Below the pieces are notes generated by a model, which was not told the DNA's origin, made no database searches, and was given only the letters and a program-made list of their open reading frames with translations. Shown one piece after another: positions 11,201 to 19,254 of a stretch of 64,000 nt of DNA. The position numbers were made by a program, and so were the translations under genes. Position 1 is the first letter of the stretch. Every line of letters begins with the position of its first letter. Origin of the DNA: Nocardioides sp. Kera G14 (lineage in GTDB: Bacteria > Actinomycetota > Actinomycetes > Propionibacteriales > Nocardioidaceae); contig NZ_CP085839.1 in assembly GCF_020715565.1 (NCBI RefSeq), positions 558,001 through 622,000 on the forward strand, written 5' to 3'.

Positions 11201-12064
11201 GGCCTGGCCGATGTCTTCGACGCGCCGACCGCGGCAGGGCTCGCACCTGCGGTCACCGCTGCTCTGGAGGGCGCGGGGACGCGGCGCGACGACTTCGCCG
11301 AGCTCCTCACCCTGCGCCGGGGCGCTCCGGACCGTGCGCCGCTCTTCCTGCTGCCCCCGGCGGGCGGTCTCGGCTGGTGCTACACAGCACTGCTGCGACA
11401 CCTGCCGGCGGAGCTGCCCGTCCACACGATCCAGGCACCGGCCATGGGCGAGGGCCGCCCCGAGCCGGTGGACTCCCTCACTGCGCTGGCCGCGCGACAG
11501 CTCGCTGCCATCCGCAGCGTCGTCGGCGACGGGCCGTTCGATGTGGCCGGATGGTCGCTCGGAGGCATGGCAGCGCACGCGGTGGCCGCCCTCGCGCGCG
11601 GTGAAGGACAGGAGGTCGGTGCGGTGGTGCTGCTCGACGCCTATCCGCCCGAGCAGTGGGGGGAACTCGCCGACCCGACCGAGGAGGACGCCCTGCTCGG
11701 CCTGCTCCGGCTCGGCGCCGCCGTGCTGCCGGAGGGTGTCGCGCTCACCCGAAGCTCGGTCGCCGCTGCGCTGCGAGACTCCGGCAGCGCCCTCGCCGCC
11801 CTGCCCGAGAAGATCGTCGACGGGTGCATCGCGTCCGTTCTCGAGGCCGCCCGGTTGGTGCGGACACCTGTGCCTGCACGGCTTCCAGGCGATGCGACCC
11901 TCGTGGTGGCCACCGCTCCACGCCCCGAGACGTGGTTGGACCCCTCGGGCTGGGACGCACTGGTCGGGGGAGCGGTGCATCGGGCGGAGGTCGCCGCGAC
12001 ACACGGCGAGCTCGTCAGACACCCCGACGTCGCGAAGCTGCTCGCCTCCCTCGTGGGACAGTAG
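8285..12064 (+). CDS. entF: EntF-like nonribosomal peptide synthetase, C-A-T-TE, predicted serine-activating
   Basis: Encodes 1259 residues from the ATG overlapping the carrier-protein stop. The condensation domain has HHVVLDG at residues 130-136. The adenylation domain has FTSGSTGRPKG near 570, and reading its pocket from FDVSVWE, VVHFVPS, VVTSGEA and NLYGPTEAAVD gives D-V-W-H-V-S-L-V-D-K. That differs from the EntF serine code only by Val for Phe at the fifth position. The thiolation motif FFDLGGDSLKV has its Ser near 954. The thioesterase has GWSLGG with Ser near 1091 and a late His in ATHGELVRHP. The architecture equals EntF, which makes the trilactone of DHB-serine. No MbtH-like helper gene is adjacent. 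Confidence 0.93.
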   Translation: MPDRLPLTAAQRGLFFAHQLDPSNPCYTTAEVVEFSGRLDAERLAAAVSGAYAEFEQLRVELTLTPEGPQQQVRAAGPVEVPVVECASVELAEEWMRTELARPLDLLGGELTRTALLRLPETDWWFHAAHHVVLDGYGVQQLFRRVAELYGGAEVGPVRATLADVIATEAVTDDPAAREFWEGRLGTFEGPASLAGHAAAPSAASLRRAVDVPQEVQDALVTGAKRLGVAWADLFTAAVGSYLARMAAQSSIRVGLPLMNRVRPGVGALPAAHTVCTAMNVLPITVPVAGTVAETLDAVREEQAAIRAHPWVRQEELARSLGARGQLFGAQVNVIPFDLELRFDDVTGVVRNLTAGPVEDVTVGLRGVPGRGRSVRLEIDANPALYPADELEGHVVRLLAWLGIWAEATAEDRVGDLALLTDHERELVVHTFNDTSHPREFSTLGRRFTEAVTAHPDAVALRFGGETRTYRELDHRARLIAGALADKGIRPGETVGVSLERSIGLYETIHAIALLGAVYLPIDPELPEDRIAMMLEDADTAVVIDDVGAWLGSEPFLGVHDEIDSSAYLLFTSGSTGRPKGVLISHRAIDNRLAWMQHHLPIGEGDVVLHKTPISFDVSVWELYWPLQVGACVEIAPPGAHRDPRALAPLLAVADVVHFVPSMLRALLSDRTAREQIRAVGGVRHVVTSGEALTPDLVAESQHWLGNAPTNLYGPTEAAVDVTVWDTAVGEDVVPIGRPIWNTTCFVLDTGGRPVPVGAVGELWLGGVQLADGYVGRPELTAERFVASEEFGRIYRTGDLAAWRPDGSLRYLGRTDDQVKVRGQRVELGEIEAVVSGIVGVDGAVAGVVDGMLACWYVSSEGDGDDVAALRQAISATLPAAWVPSHLIRVETIPVGSSGKADRQTLARRHPPTAAAGNGAGSFLEQRLAELVAGILGLASVPTDADFFDLGGDSLKVLQLLGALEVEWGVELGLADVFDAPTAAGLAPAVTAALEGAGTRRDDFAELLTLRRGAPDRAPLFLLPPAGGLGWCYTALLRHLPAELPVHTIQAPAMGEGRPEPVDSLTALAARQLAAIRSVVGDGPFDVAGWSLGGMAAHAVAALARGEGQEVGAVVLLDAYPPEQWGELADPTEEDALLGLLRLGAAVLPEGVALTRSSVAAALRDSGSALAALPEKIVDGCIASVLEAARLVRTPVPARLPGDATLVVATAPRPETWLDPSGWDALVGGAVHRAEVAATHGELVRHPDVAKLLASLVGQ

Positions 12065-12068
12065 GCGG

Positions 12069-12623
12069 GTGCAGCCGGTCGTCCGCTTCGAACGTGTCAG
12101 CGGGCCCGGCGACCTCGCGAGGCTCAGCGAGGTCGAGCGTGCTCGGCATGCCCGGCTCCGCTCGCCTGAGGCGCGAGATGCGTACGTCGCCGCCCACCTG
12201 CTCGTCCGCGACGTGCTGGGAGAGCTGGCCGGTGAGCCACTCGGGATCGCCCAGCGGTGCGACGACTGCGGCAAGGACGATCACGGGGCGCCGTACGTCG
12301 ACGGCCGCGCCGACCTCTTCGTCAGCCTCTCCCACAGCCATGACTGGGTGGCCGCCATGGCCGCAGGGGCCCCGTGCGGGATCGATGTCCAAGTGGTGTC
12401 GAACGTCCCCGACCGGGCGCTGACCGAGCGCGAACTCGACGCGGCCGGTGATGACCAGGTCCTGCGGAACCGGCTCTGGGCGCGCAAGGAGGCCCTGATC
12501 AAGGCCGGTGCCGCGAGGCTCGACGACCTCGGCACGCTGGACGTCCTCGCCCCTCGGAGCGGTCTGGACGACTGGAACGGCCCAGACCCCCACGTCGTGG
12601 GAGCCTGGGCCGTCCTGGGATGA
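12069..12623 (+). CDS. Sfp/EntD-type 4'-phosphopantetheinyl transferase
   Basis: Encodes 184 residues. The family signatures GIDVQVV (Mg2+-binding Asp) and WARKEALIKA (W-x-x-K-E) are both present, and DLFVSLSHSHDWVAA matches the region before them. It transfers the phosphopantetheine arm from CoA to the carrier domains at 8050 and in the synthetase. The GTG start is 4 bases after the synthetase stop. A three-Cys cluster (CDDCGK plus the later C in APCG) is visible, but its meaning is unknown. It converges on the next minus-strand gene; only a weak 5-bp hairpin (12642-12655) lies between them. Confidence 0.9.
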   Translation: MQPVVRFERVSGPGDLARLSEVERARHARLRSPEARDAYVAAHLLVRDVLGELAGEPLGIAQRCDDCGKDDHGAPYVDGRADLFVSLSHSHDWVAAMAAGAPCGIDVQVVSNVPDRALTERELDAAGDDQVLRNRLWARKEALIKAGAARLDDLGTLDVLAPRSGLDDWNGPDPHVVGAWAVLG

Positions 12624-12653
12624 GTCGCGAGGTGAGTCAGCGACCGAGCGCGG

Positions 12654-15020
12654 TCACTTCTTCTTCTTGGCCTTCTTGTTCGCCTTCTTGAGGGCCAGCT
12701 TCGCCTTCTTGAGCTTCTTCTTGGCGTTGGCGAGCTGCTTCTTGAGCGCCTTCAGCTTCTTGGCCTTGGCCTTCTTCTTAAGGTTCGACTCCTTGACCGC
12801 AGCGATCTTGGCCTTGACCGAGGCCACCTTGGCCTGCGCCTTGGCGACCTTCTGCTGCGCGGGCGTCAGGTGGACGACCGGCGGCGTGGGCTGCTGGTTG
12901 CCGGTGCTCGGCGGGGTGGGCTTCAGCGAGATCTTCCAGACCCGGTTCACCGGCGCGGCCTTGTCGACCACGAACGCGTTGCCCTTGCCGTCCACGGTCA
13001 CGTGGTTGGCCGTGGCGATCGGGAGCTTCGCGACGATGGCGCCGTTGAGGTCGAGAACGGTCACGGTCGTGCCGCCGAAGTTGGTCACGTAGACCAACTT
13101 GTTGACCGCGTCGTAAGCGGCGTTCAGGGCCTGCTTGCCGGTCGCGACCTCCTTGACGGTCGAGTCCGCGGCGTCGGTGCCCGCGTCGGTGGAGGTGGCG
13201 CCCGCGGCGTTGGCGACCACGACCTCGTTGCCACCCTGCGAGGCGATGAAGAGCTTGCCGTCGGCGTACGTGATGCCAGAGGCGCCGCGACCGCCGCCGG
13301 GGAGCTCGAGGCCCTTGACCGTGAGGAACTTCGGCGTCAGGGTCGCGGTGTCCAGCACGAGGACCTTGTCGCTGCCCAGGCTCGGCGAGTACACCTTGCC
13401 GCCACCCAGGGTGAGGGCGACCGGGTTGAACTTGTCGCGGGTGCCGGTCTGGACGTCCTCGGTCTTCTCCAGCGTGGTCGCGTCGAAGACCGAGATGTAG
13501 CCGGACGAGGTGGCCGATGAGCCTTCGCTGGCCGAGCTGACGAAGACCTGGTTGCTGGCCTTGTCGAAGACGACGTCGCGAGGATGGGTGATCGTGTTGG
13601 CCGGGAACTGCTTGACGAGGGAGAGGTCGCTCTCCTTGTAGACGGCCACCGAGGCGGAGCCGGTGTTGCTCACCCAGACGTTGCCGTGGACGTCGTCCAC
13701 CCCGATCCCGAAGCCACCGGTCTTGGTGAACCCGTCGTGGTCCTTGAACTCGTACGAGGCCTCAATGGCGAACGTGCTCGGGTCGAGCTTGTAGAGGAAA
13801 CCTCCGTTGCCGGTGCCGCGGTCGGACGCCGTGACGTAGAGCGCGTCCTCCTTGGCGCTGTACGCCGACTGGTAGAAGCCCTGGTAGAAGACGCCGGCTT
13901 CGCTGGTGCTGGAGGTGACGGTGAACTTGTCGGTGTTGAGCGGGTTCTCGTCCGGCGTGACGGCGACGGTCGAGGAGTAGGTCTGATTCTCAGGCGACGT
14001 CTGGGTGATGACCAGCGGGTAGGAGACGGGCGTCAGGCTTCCCGGGATGGTGTAGGACGCCGTAGCAACCCCTGACGCGTCAGCGGTCAGGTTGCCGGCG
14101 AGGGTGGTCGTGCTGCCGAGCTTGACGGACGAGATCTTGGCCCCAGCCTTGAGGTTGCCAAGGGTGAGCGTGCCGGTGGCGTTGAGCCCGGTGCCGTTGG
14201 CGAAGGTGATTGCCGGACCCGCGACGAAGGAGACGCTCTTGCTGGTTCCCTTGTCGCCAGTGATCGTCAGCGAGTTGGCGCCTGCCGGGGCGGCACCTGC
14301 CGGGAGGACCACACTGGCGCCGATGCTCCCGTCGCTACCGGCCGTGATGGTGTCGACCGGCGTGGCCCCGCGACCGGCCGGCGTCCACTGTCGTGCGGTG
14401 TCGCCCTGCTTGACCGAGAGCACCTCGCCAGCCGGGAAGCTGCCGCCGGAGAAGGCGACGGTCACGGCGCCGCTCGCAGCCGTCGTCGGGGCGACGACCA
14501 GGCCGTCACTGACGGTGAAGGTGAGGAGCACGCTGCGCGGCGTGTCGCCCGACTCGAGCGAACCGCTGAGAAGGCGCAAGGTGTGAGTGCTGCCGACCGC
14601 CCATTCCGACGCAAGCGCAGGTGCTGTGTTGGAGGTCGTCGGGAACGCGATGTCAGCGCTGAAGGTGCCGTCGGCGTTGGCCTCGACGGCGGCCCAGATG
14701 TCGAAGTTGTCAGCGGAGGAGCCGGTGGCGGGGTTGGTCACCGGGCCGGCTGCGGGCTCGGTGTCGAGAGCGTCGCCGAGTTTGACACCGATGGTCGAGC
14801 CGTTGGCCGGATTGGTGCCGCCGGTCCAGCCGGTGCCGGTGATGTGAATCGCCTTGCCGACGGCGACGGCGTCGGCGACGGTCGCGGTCGCTCCGCCGGC
14901 GGCGGTCACGGTGTCGCCGTGGGCCGACGGGCTGAGGACGGCGAGAGCCGTCAGGCTCAGGGCTGAGGCGACGACGGCGCCGGCGGATCGCCGGCCAAGT
15001 CGCGAGGTGGTGATGCTCAT
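12654..15020 (-). CDS. Secreted surface protein: Ig-like domain, beta-propeller and Lys-rich tail
   Basis: Encodes 788 residues. A signal peptide (about 1-36, ending SPSAHG) is followed by an Ig-like domain (about 55-165) with TGTGW, STIGVKL, IWAAV and LLSGSL...RS. The same pattern recurs three times in the protein encoded at 16867. Further beta-rich segments follow, then a YVTN/NHL-type beta-propeller (about 385-690; blades such as GNVWVSNTGSASVAVY and KLVYVTNFGGTTVTVLDL). The last 70 residues are almost only Lys, Ala, Leu and Val and strongly basic. There is no LPXTG motif or C-terminal membrane segment. Iron box 2 and a GGAG ribosome site precede it, so it should be induced in low iron. 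Function is not known; surface capture of a ferric chelate or wall binding is inference. Confidence 0.85.
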   Translation of the reverse strand: MSITTSRLGRRSAGAVVASALSLTALAVLSPSAHGDTVTAAGGATATVADAVAVGKAIHITGTGWTGGTNPANGSTIGVKLGDALDTEPAAGPVTNPATGSSADNFDIWAAVEANADGTFSADIAFPTTSNTAPALASEWAVGSTHTLRLLSGSLESGDTPRSVLLTFTVSDGLVVAPTTAASGAVTVAFSGGSFPAGEVLSVKQGDTARQWTPAGRGATPVDTITAGSDGSIGASVVLPAGAAPAGANSLTITGDKGTSKSVSFVAGPAITFANGTGLNATGTLTLGNLKAGAKISSVKLGSTTTLAGNLTADASGVATASYTIPGSLTPVSYPLVITQTSPENQTYSSTVAVTPDENPLNTDKFTVTSSTSEAGVFYQGFYQSAYSAKEDALYVTASDRGTGNGGFLYKLDPSTFAIEASYEFKDHDGFTKTGGFGIGVDDVHGNVWVSNTGSASVAVYKESDLSLVKQFPANTITHPRDVVFDKASNQVFVSSASEGSSATSSGYISVFDATTLEKTEDVQTGTRDKFNPVALTLGGGKVYSPSLGSDKVLVLDTATLTPKFLTVKGLELPGGGRGASGITYADGKLFIASQGGNEVVVANAAGATSTDAGTDAADSTVKEVATGKQALNAAYDAVNKLVYVTNFGGTTVTVLDLNGAIVAKLPIATANHVTVDGKGNAFVVDKAAPVNRVWKISLKPTPPSTGNQQPTPPVVHLTPAQQKVAKAQAKVASVKAKIAAVKESNLKKKAKAKKLKALKKQLANAKKKLKKAKLALKKANKKAKKKK

Positions 15021-15058
15021 GACGCTCCTGGTTCAGGGGCTGCGGATCGCAGCCTTAA

Positions 15059-15077
15059 TTAGGTGAGGCGACCCTAA
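15059..15077. promoter_or_regulatory. DtxR/IdeR-type iron box 2
   Basis: TTAGGTGAGGCGACCCTAA matches TTAGGTTAGGCTAACCTAA at 16 of 19 positions. It lies between the minus-strand surface-protein gene (39 bases from its ATG) and the plus-strand GntR regulator gene (37 bases from its ATG). It is the exact reverse complement of iron box 3. A further half-site-like TTAGG follows at 15079-15083. Confidence 0.88.
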
Positions 15078-15113
15078 CTTAGGTCTGACAAACTGTCGAG
15101 ATCAGCCCCCACC

Positions 15114-15791
15114 ATGGACACTCCGCTCATGGCATTGGGTAGCCCGCGGGCTCGCGAGACGGTGCGGCGACTCCAAGCCGACGTCACATCGGGGCGATGG
15201 CCGGTGAACAGCAGGATCCCGACGGAGGCGCAGTTGGCGGCCGAGCTGGGCGTCGGGCGAAGCACGATCCGTGAGGCGATCCGCTCGCTGGCCCACCTCG
15301 GCCTGCTCGAGCCGGCCCCGGGCCGTGGCACCTTCGTCCGTTCGCTGAGTCCGGTGCGCGACGTGCTCTCGGGTTTCGCCGCCGAGCACACGTGGGGTGA
15401 CATCCTCGCCGTGCGACGGGCCCTCGAGGTGCAGGCCGCCGAGTTGGCGGCCGTGCGCCCAGACTCCGAGGCCGTCGCTGCGCTCCGAGCGGTCCACCAG
15501 GCCGACCTCGACGGCACGGCCGGTGTCGAGCGCGGCAGGGCGCCGGGGCAGTTCCACGCCCTGCTGGTCGAGCTGTCCGGCAACCGGCTGCTCGTCGAGC
15601 TGTACGCCGGACTGAGCGCGGCGATCCGTGACGGACTGGACCGCGGCGCGATCGAGCCGGGCGAGGACGCCGCGGGACGTCAGGACGACCATGCCGCCCT
15701 GGTGGCCGCGATCGCCGCGGGCAACCCTCAGGCGGCGGCGGCCGTCGCGGCCATGCATGCCGCGCGGGATCTGAGGGTCGTCGAGTCCTGA
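15114..15791 (+). CDS. GntR/FadR-family transcriptional regulator
   Basis: Encodes 225 residues. The N-terminal winged helix-turn-helix reads PTEAQLAAELGVGRSTIREAIRSLAHLGLLE and GRGTFV. The C-terminal all-helical FCD-like domain begins near ILAVRRALEVQAAELAA and contains the conserved Asp/His-type region with FHALLVELSGNRLL. Family members bind small organic acids or metals and usually repress neighbouring genes. No clear ribosome site is visible and an in-frame ATG at 15129 is possible. It sits between two mirror-image iron boxes, so it is probably itself iron-regulated or tuned to a siderophore-related ligand. The ligand is unknown. Confidence 0.88.
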   Translation: MDTPLMALGSPRARETVRRLQADVTSGRWPVNSRIPTEAQLAAELGVGRSTIREAIRSLAHLGLLEPAPGRGTFVRSLSPVRDVLSGFAAEHTWGDILAVRRALEVQAAELAAVRPDSEAVAALRAVHQADLDGTAGVERGRAPGQFHALLVELSGNRLLVELYAGLSAAIRDGLDRGAIEPGEDAAGRQDDHAALVAAIAAGNPQAAAAVAAMHAARDLRVVES

Positions 15792-15822
15792 GACTCGGAG
15801 TGGGTCAATCATCCGACAACTG

Positions 15823-15841
15823 TTAGGGTCGCCTCACCTAA
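15823..15841. promoter_or_regulatory. DtxR/IdeR-type iron box 3
   Basis: TTAGGGTCGCCTCACCTAA matches the DtxR/IdeR consensus at 15 of 19 positions. It sits 27 bases before the ATG of the siderophore-binding lipoprotein gene and should control the whole importer operon (15869 to 24195 or beyond). It is an exact reverse complement of iron box 2, including one flanking base. Confidence 0.87.
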
Positions 15842-15868
15842 CCTCTCGATGATTGTGGTGCCGTACTC

Positions 15869-16870
15869 ATGTCTGCCCGGACCCGTCGCGCCGCGGGCGC
15901 GCTGATCCTGATGCTCCTGCCCGTGCTCGCCGCCTGCGGGGGATCGGGCCAGGCCGCCGACCCCGCCGGGAGCGGAGCGACGCGGACCGTCACCGACGTC
16001 GAGGGCACCTCGATGCAGGTTCCCGTGCACCCCGAGCGCGTCGTCGCACTCAGTGAGCCGACCCTCGACGGTGCCCTCGCGCTCGGTGCCCCTCTGGTCG
16101 GGACGATCACGGGCCGCGGGCAGAACACGGTGCCGCACTACCTCGAGGATCGGGCCGGTGACCTCCAGATCCTCGGTGGCGTCGCCAATCCGAACTACGA
16201 GGCGATCGCCAAGGCCAAGCCGGACCTGATCCTCGTCGACGGCACCAGCATCAACAACAACCCGGACGCGATCGAGATCCTGCGCAAGATCGCCCCCACC
16301 TTCTATGCCGGGTACGCCGGCGGCGACTGGCGCGCGACCTTCGGACTCGTCTCCCAGGCACTCAACGAGGTGGACGCCGGGAAGAAGGTCGTGGCCGACT
16401 ACGACGCGGCCGTCGCGGCTGCCAAGAAGCAGTTCGGGGCGACGTACGCCGGGAAGACGTTCTCCATCGTGCGTTGGCAGGGCGGATCGGCTTCGGTGAT
16501 CCTGAAGGAGCTCCCGGCCGGCATGGCGCTGGACGACCTGGGTCTCGCGCGTCCGGCCGCTCAGGACAGGCGCGGCCGGGGCCACTCCGAGCCCGTCAGC
16601 CTCGAGAACCTCGACCAGATCGATGCCGACTACCTCTTCTTCGGCACCCTCGGCGGCTCCTCGAACGGCAACCCGGATGCGGGTGGTACCTCGGACGAGA
16701 GCGGTGCCGAGAAGGCACTGGCCGAGGCCGAGAAGGTGCCCGGCTTCAACTCGCTCACCGCGGTCAGGGAGAAGCACGTCATCCCGGTCGACGGCTCGCT
16801 GTGGACCTCCACCGGTGGGCCGCTCCTGATGCAGGGGCTCATCGCCGACGTCGTGAAGGCACTGGCATGA
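15869..16870 (+). CDS. fepB: Siderophore ABC transporter substrate-binding lipoprotein (FepB/BtuF class)
   Basis: Encodes 333 residues. The N-terminus is a lipoprotein signal with lipobox LAAC (Cys at about residue 23). The mature part starts with RTVTDVEG...VPVHPERVVALSEPTLDGALALG, typical of the helical-backbone cluster A binders for ferric siderophores, heme and B12. The middle has YEAIAKAKPDLILVDG and the end VIPVDGSLWTSTGGP. It should bind the ferric catecholate outside the membrane and deliver it to the permease pair encoded downstream. Its stop overlaps the next start (ATGA). Confidence 0.92.
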   Translation: MSARTRRAAGALILMLLPVLAACGGSGQAADPAGSGATRTVTDVEGTSMQVPVHPERVVALSEPTLDGALALGAPLVGTITGRGQNTVPHYLEDRAGDLQILGGVANPNYEAIAKAKPDLILVDGTSINNNPDAIEILRKIAPTFYAGYAGGDWRATFGLVSQALNEVDAGKKVVADYDAAVAAAKKQFGATYAGKTFSIVRWQGGSASVILKELPAGMALDDLGLARPAAQDRRGRGHSEPVSLENLDQIDADYLFFGTLGGSSNGNPDAGGTSDESGAEKALAEAEKVPGFNSLTAVREKHVIPVDGSLWTSTGGPLLMQGLIADVVKALA

Positions 16871-19254
16871 CCGGCCTCCTCCGCTCCCTCGCCGCAGGCG
16901 CCGTCGTCCTCCTGCTCACCGTCCCCCCGGCGTACGCCGACGACGCGACCACCCCGACTGCTGCCGCGCCGAGTGCGGCCACGGTCGATGCGACGCCGAC
17001 AGCACAGCCGGAGGAGTCCCCGACGGCCTCGACGAGCGAGCCGGCCGTGACCGACCCGGCGCCGGCCGTGAGTGAGGAGACGAGGGAGACGCAGAGCGAG
17101 ACAACGGCCGAGCCGAAGATCGAGCAGTCGACCGCCGCTGTCTCGGCCTCGACCCGGACTGCGCAGCGGGCGACCACAGCCTGCGTCGACCACCCGGTGG
17201 TCACCCTCGGAGCCGGGGCTGCCGTTCTGGGGGAGACCCTCCGCGTGACCGGCACCGGCTGGTGCACCAGTGACGCCACGGCAGGCTCCACGATCGCCTT
17301 CAAGCTCGACTCGGGTGGCGTGTCGCACGTCGACACCAGCGTCCACACCAACAAGACGATCTGGGCGATCGTCCATGCCGAGGCCGACGGTTCCTTCGAC
17401 GCCGAGATCCCGATGCCGGACGGCACTGCCGCCACCTCCACTCCGGCGGTCGGCGCCGACGGACCGCACTCCTTCACCCTGCTGACCGGAAGCCTCGGTC
17501 CGGACCCTGTGCGCTCGATCACCACCTCGGAGTTCGACCTCGTGGCGCCGGGTGGCGACGCGGCCAAGAGCCTGTGGGGCTTTCCGCTCGCGGTCGGCAG
17601 CGCGAAGGCCTGGGTCGAGCGCGCGGTTACCACAACGGAGGGCGTGCTCCGCGTCGCCGGCACCGGGTGGCTCACCAGTTCCGGCGCGCCTTCCACGATC
17701 GCGGTGAAGCTCAACGCGAGCGACTCCACGCAGTTCCAGCGGACCACCGACATCGAGCAGGGTGACGCCACCATCTGGGCGCTCTTCACCGCCGACGCGG
17801 ACGGCTCCTTCGACCGTGAGCTCGACCTTCCCGCCGGCCTGACCGGCGGGCAGTACCTCACGGTCCGTCTCGCCAGCGGCAAGTTCGGTGTCGGCGACAC
17901 GCAGCGCTCACTGCTCAGCCCGCTGCTCTCCGTCGACGGCACGACCTACGCCGCGCCTGAGAAGGGCGCCGACGTCGTGTGCCGCCCGACGACCGCGACC
18001 ACGACGGTGAAGGTCACCACCCCGACGGTCCCGCTCGGCGGCGCCGTGACGGTCACCGGCAGCGGCTGGTGCAACCCGGCCGGGGGCGGCTCGCGCATCG
18101 GCGTCAAGATCGACGACGGCGCGATCAGCCACCTCGACAGCTCCGTGCACTCCAACCGCACGATCTGGGCGATCATCCAGGCCGACCACGCGACCGGCAC
18201 CTTCACCGCCACCATCGCGCTGCCCGACGGCACCACCCGTACGTCAACCCCGGTACTCACCAACGGCGCCCACACCCTGCGTTTCCTCAGCGGATCGCTG
18301 CGCGCCGGCGACACGATCCGCTCGCTCGACGCGGACCTCGTCGTCGGCACCTACCGCCCCAACGGCAGCCCCGACCCGCTCGCAGGCTCGGCCCTCAGGG
18401 CGTCGACGCGGCACGGTCTGACGGCGACGCGCACGGCGGCCGGCAAGCTCCGCTTGACGCTGCCGCAGAGCCCCGTCGGCACGTGGGTCTTCCTCTCTGC
18501 CTACGTCGCCGACGGCTCACCGCGCTACCCGTGGACCGACCGCTGGTTCCGCCTGGACGCGCGCCATGGCATCACCGTCCGGATCCCCGAGTCGATGCCG
18601 ACCGGTCGGATCCGCCTCGTCGCCCAGTCCGGTGAGCAGGGTTCGGTCGGGCAGGTGATCGGGTGGACCCGCGCCACGCTGCGCTCCGTCGTGGCCCGCA
18701 CGGTCGCGGCCGTCGCTCCCGTCGTCTCACTCCCTGCCGCAGCACCGGCCGTGCCGGTGCAGCCGGTGTCGACGTACGCGGGCCTGACGCGGGTCTCGCA
18801 GCACGCCGTCACCGCCGTGCTCGCGGGCACGGTCGCCACGCTGACCTTCCCTGAGACCGAGCCCGGTGATCGGGTCTTCCTCACCGTCTACGCCGCCAAG
18901 CGCGTCCTTCCGGGCGGCTGGGTCACTCTCGACGCCCAGCGCCAGGTGCGGGCCGACCTTGGGGCGCTGGGTGACGGCGACTTCCGCGTCGTCGGGCAGA
19001 CGGACGCCGGCGCCCTGGCCGGATGGGCCCAGGTGACCCTCGGCGAGCCGGTGGACGATGTCGAGTCCCCGGCCACCACCGCCACCTCGCGTGAGGAGCC
19101 GACCGTCGCACCGGCCGCGACGGACGTGCGAGCCGGCGAGGACGCTCCTTTCATCTCGGCGATGGACGGCTGGCTGCTCGCCGCGGGCGCGGTCGTACTC
19201 GCCGGAACGGGCCTGACCCTGCGCACGATCTCGACCCGGAAGGCAGGTGCGTGA
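16867..19254 (+). CDS. Membrane-anchored surface protein with three Ig-like repeats
   Basis: Encodes 795 residues. A signal peptide (about 1-25) and a Thr/Pro/Ala/Glu-rich linker precede three copies of a roughly 110-residue domain (about 113-225, 245-360, 373-490). Each copy has T/AGT/SGW, STIA/RIGVK, TIWA, D-G-S/T-F and L-x-S/TGSL-like...RS. Copies 1 and 3 each carry two Cys (for example GWC), a likely disulfide. Two shorter mutually related segments follow (about 510-600 and 640-735, sharing VFLS/TxY). A C-terminal membrane helix (GWLLAAGAVVLAGTGL) and a basic end complete an anchor without sortase signal. It is fused by ATGA overlap to the binder gene, so it belongs to the importer operon. 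Function is unknown; an extracytoplasmic siderophore or heme capture role is inferred. Confidence 0.85.
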   Translation: MTGLLRSLAAGAVVLLLTVPPAYADDATTPTAAAPSAATVDATPTAQPEESPTASTSEPAVTDPAPAVSEETRETQSETTAEPKIEQSTAAVSASTRTAQRATTACVDHPVVTLGAGAAVLGETLRVTGTGWCTSDATAGSTIAFKLDSGGVSHVDTSVHTNKTIWAIVHAEADGSFDAEIPMPDGTAATSTPAVGADGPHSFTLLTGSLGPDPVRSITTSEFDLVAPGGDAAKSLWGFPLAVGSAKAWVERAVTTTEGVLRVAGTGWLTSSGAPSTIAVKLNASDSTQFQRTTDIEQGDATIWALFTADADGSFDRELDLPAGLTGGQYLTVRLASGKFGVGDTQRSLLSPLLSVDGTTYAAPEKGADVVCRPTTATTTVKVTTPTVPLGGAVTVTGSGWCNPAGGGSRIGVKIDDGAISHLDSSVHSNRTIWAIIQADHATGTFTATIALPDGTTRTSTPVLTNGAHTLRFLSGSLRAGDTIRSLDADLVVGTYRPNGSPDPLAGSALRASTRHGLTATRTAAGKLRLTLPQSPVGTWVFLSAYVADGSPRYPWTDRWFRLDARHGITVRIPESMPTGRIRLVAQSGEQGSVGQVIGWTRATLRSVVARTVAAVAPVVSLPAAAPAVPVQPVSTYAGLTRVSQHAVTAVLAGTVATLTFPETEPGDRVFLTVYAAKRVLPGGWVTLDAQRQVRADLGALGDGDFRVVGQTDAGALAGWAQVTLGEPVDDVESPATTATSREEPTVAPAATDVRAGEDAPFISAMDGWLLAAGAVVLAGTGLTLRTISTRKAGA

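Noticed and set aside
8897..12274. An 1125-codon open frame on the minus strand opposite the synthetase gene
   Set aside because: It mirrors the codon phase of a high-GC plus-strand gene, has no domain motifs and is rich in Arg/Asp/Gly in the pattern of antisense shadows. The same applies to 20502-22265 and 34861-36552.
12069..12623. Holo-ACP synthase (AcpS) expected near nnr-alr
   Set aside because: The only phosphopantetheinyl transferase in the window is the Sfp/EntD type in the siderophore island. No AcpS-like ORF lies between glmS and nnr.
12624..12653. Strong bidirectional terminator between the PPTase and surface-protein genes
   Set aside because: Only a 5-bp stem (12642-12655) is present, too weak to list as a terminator.
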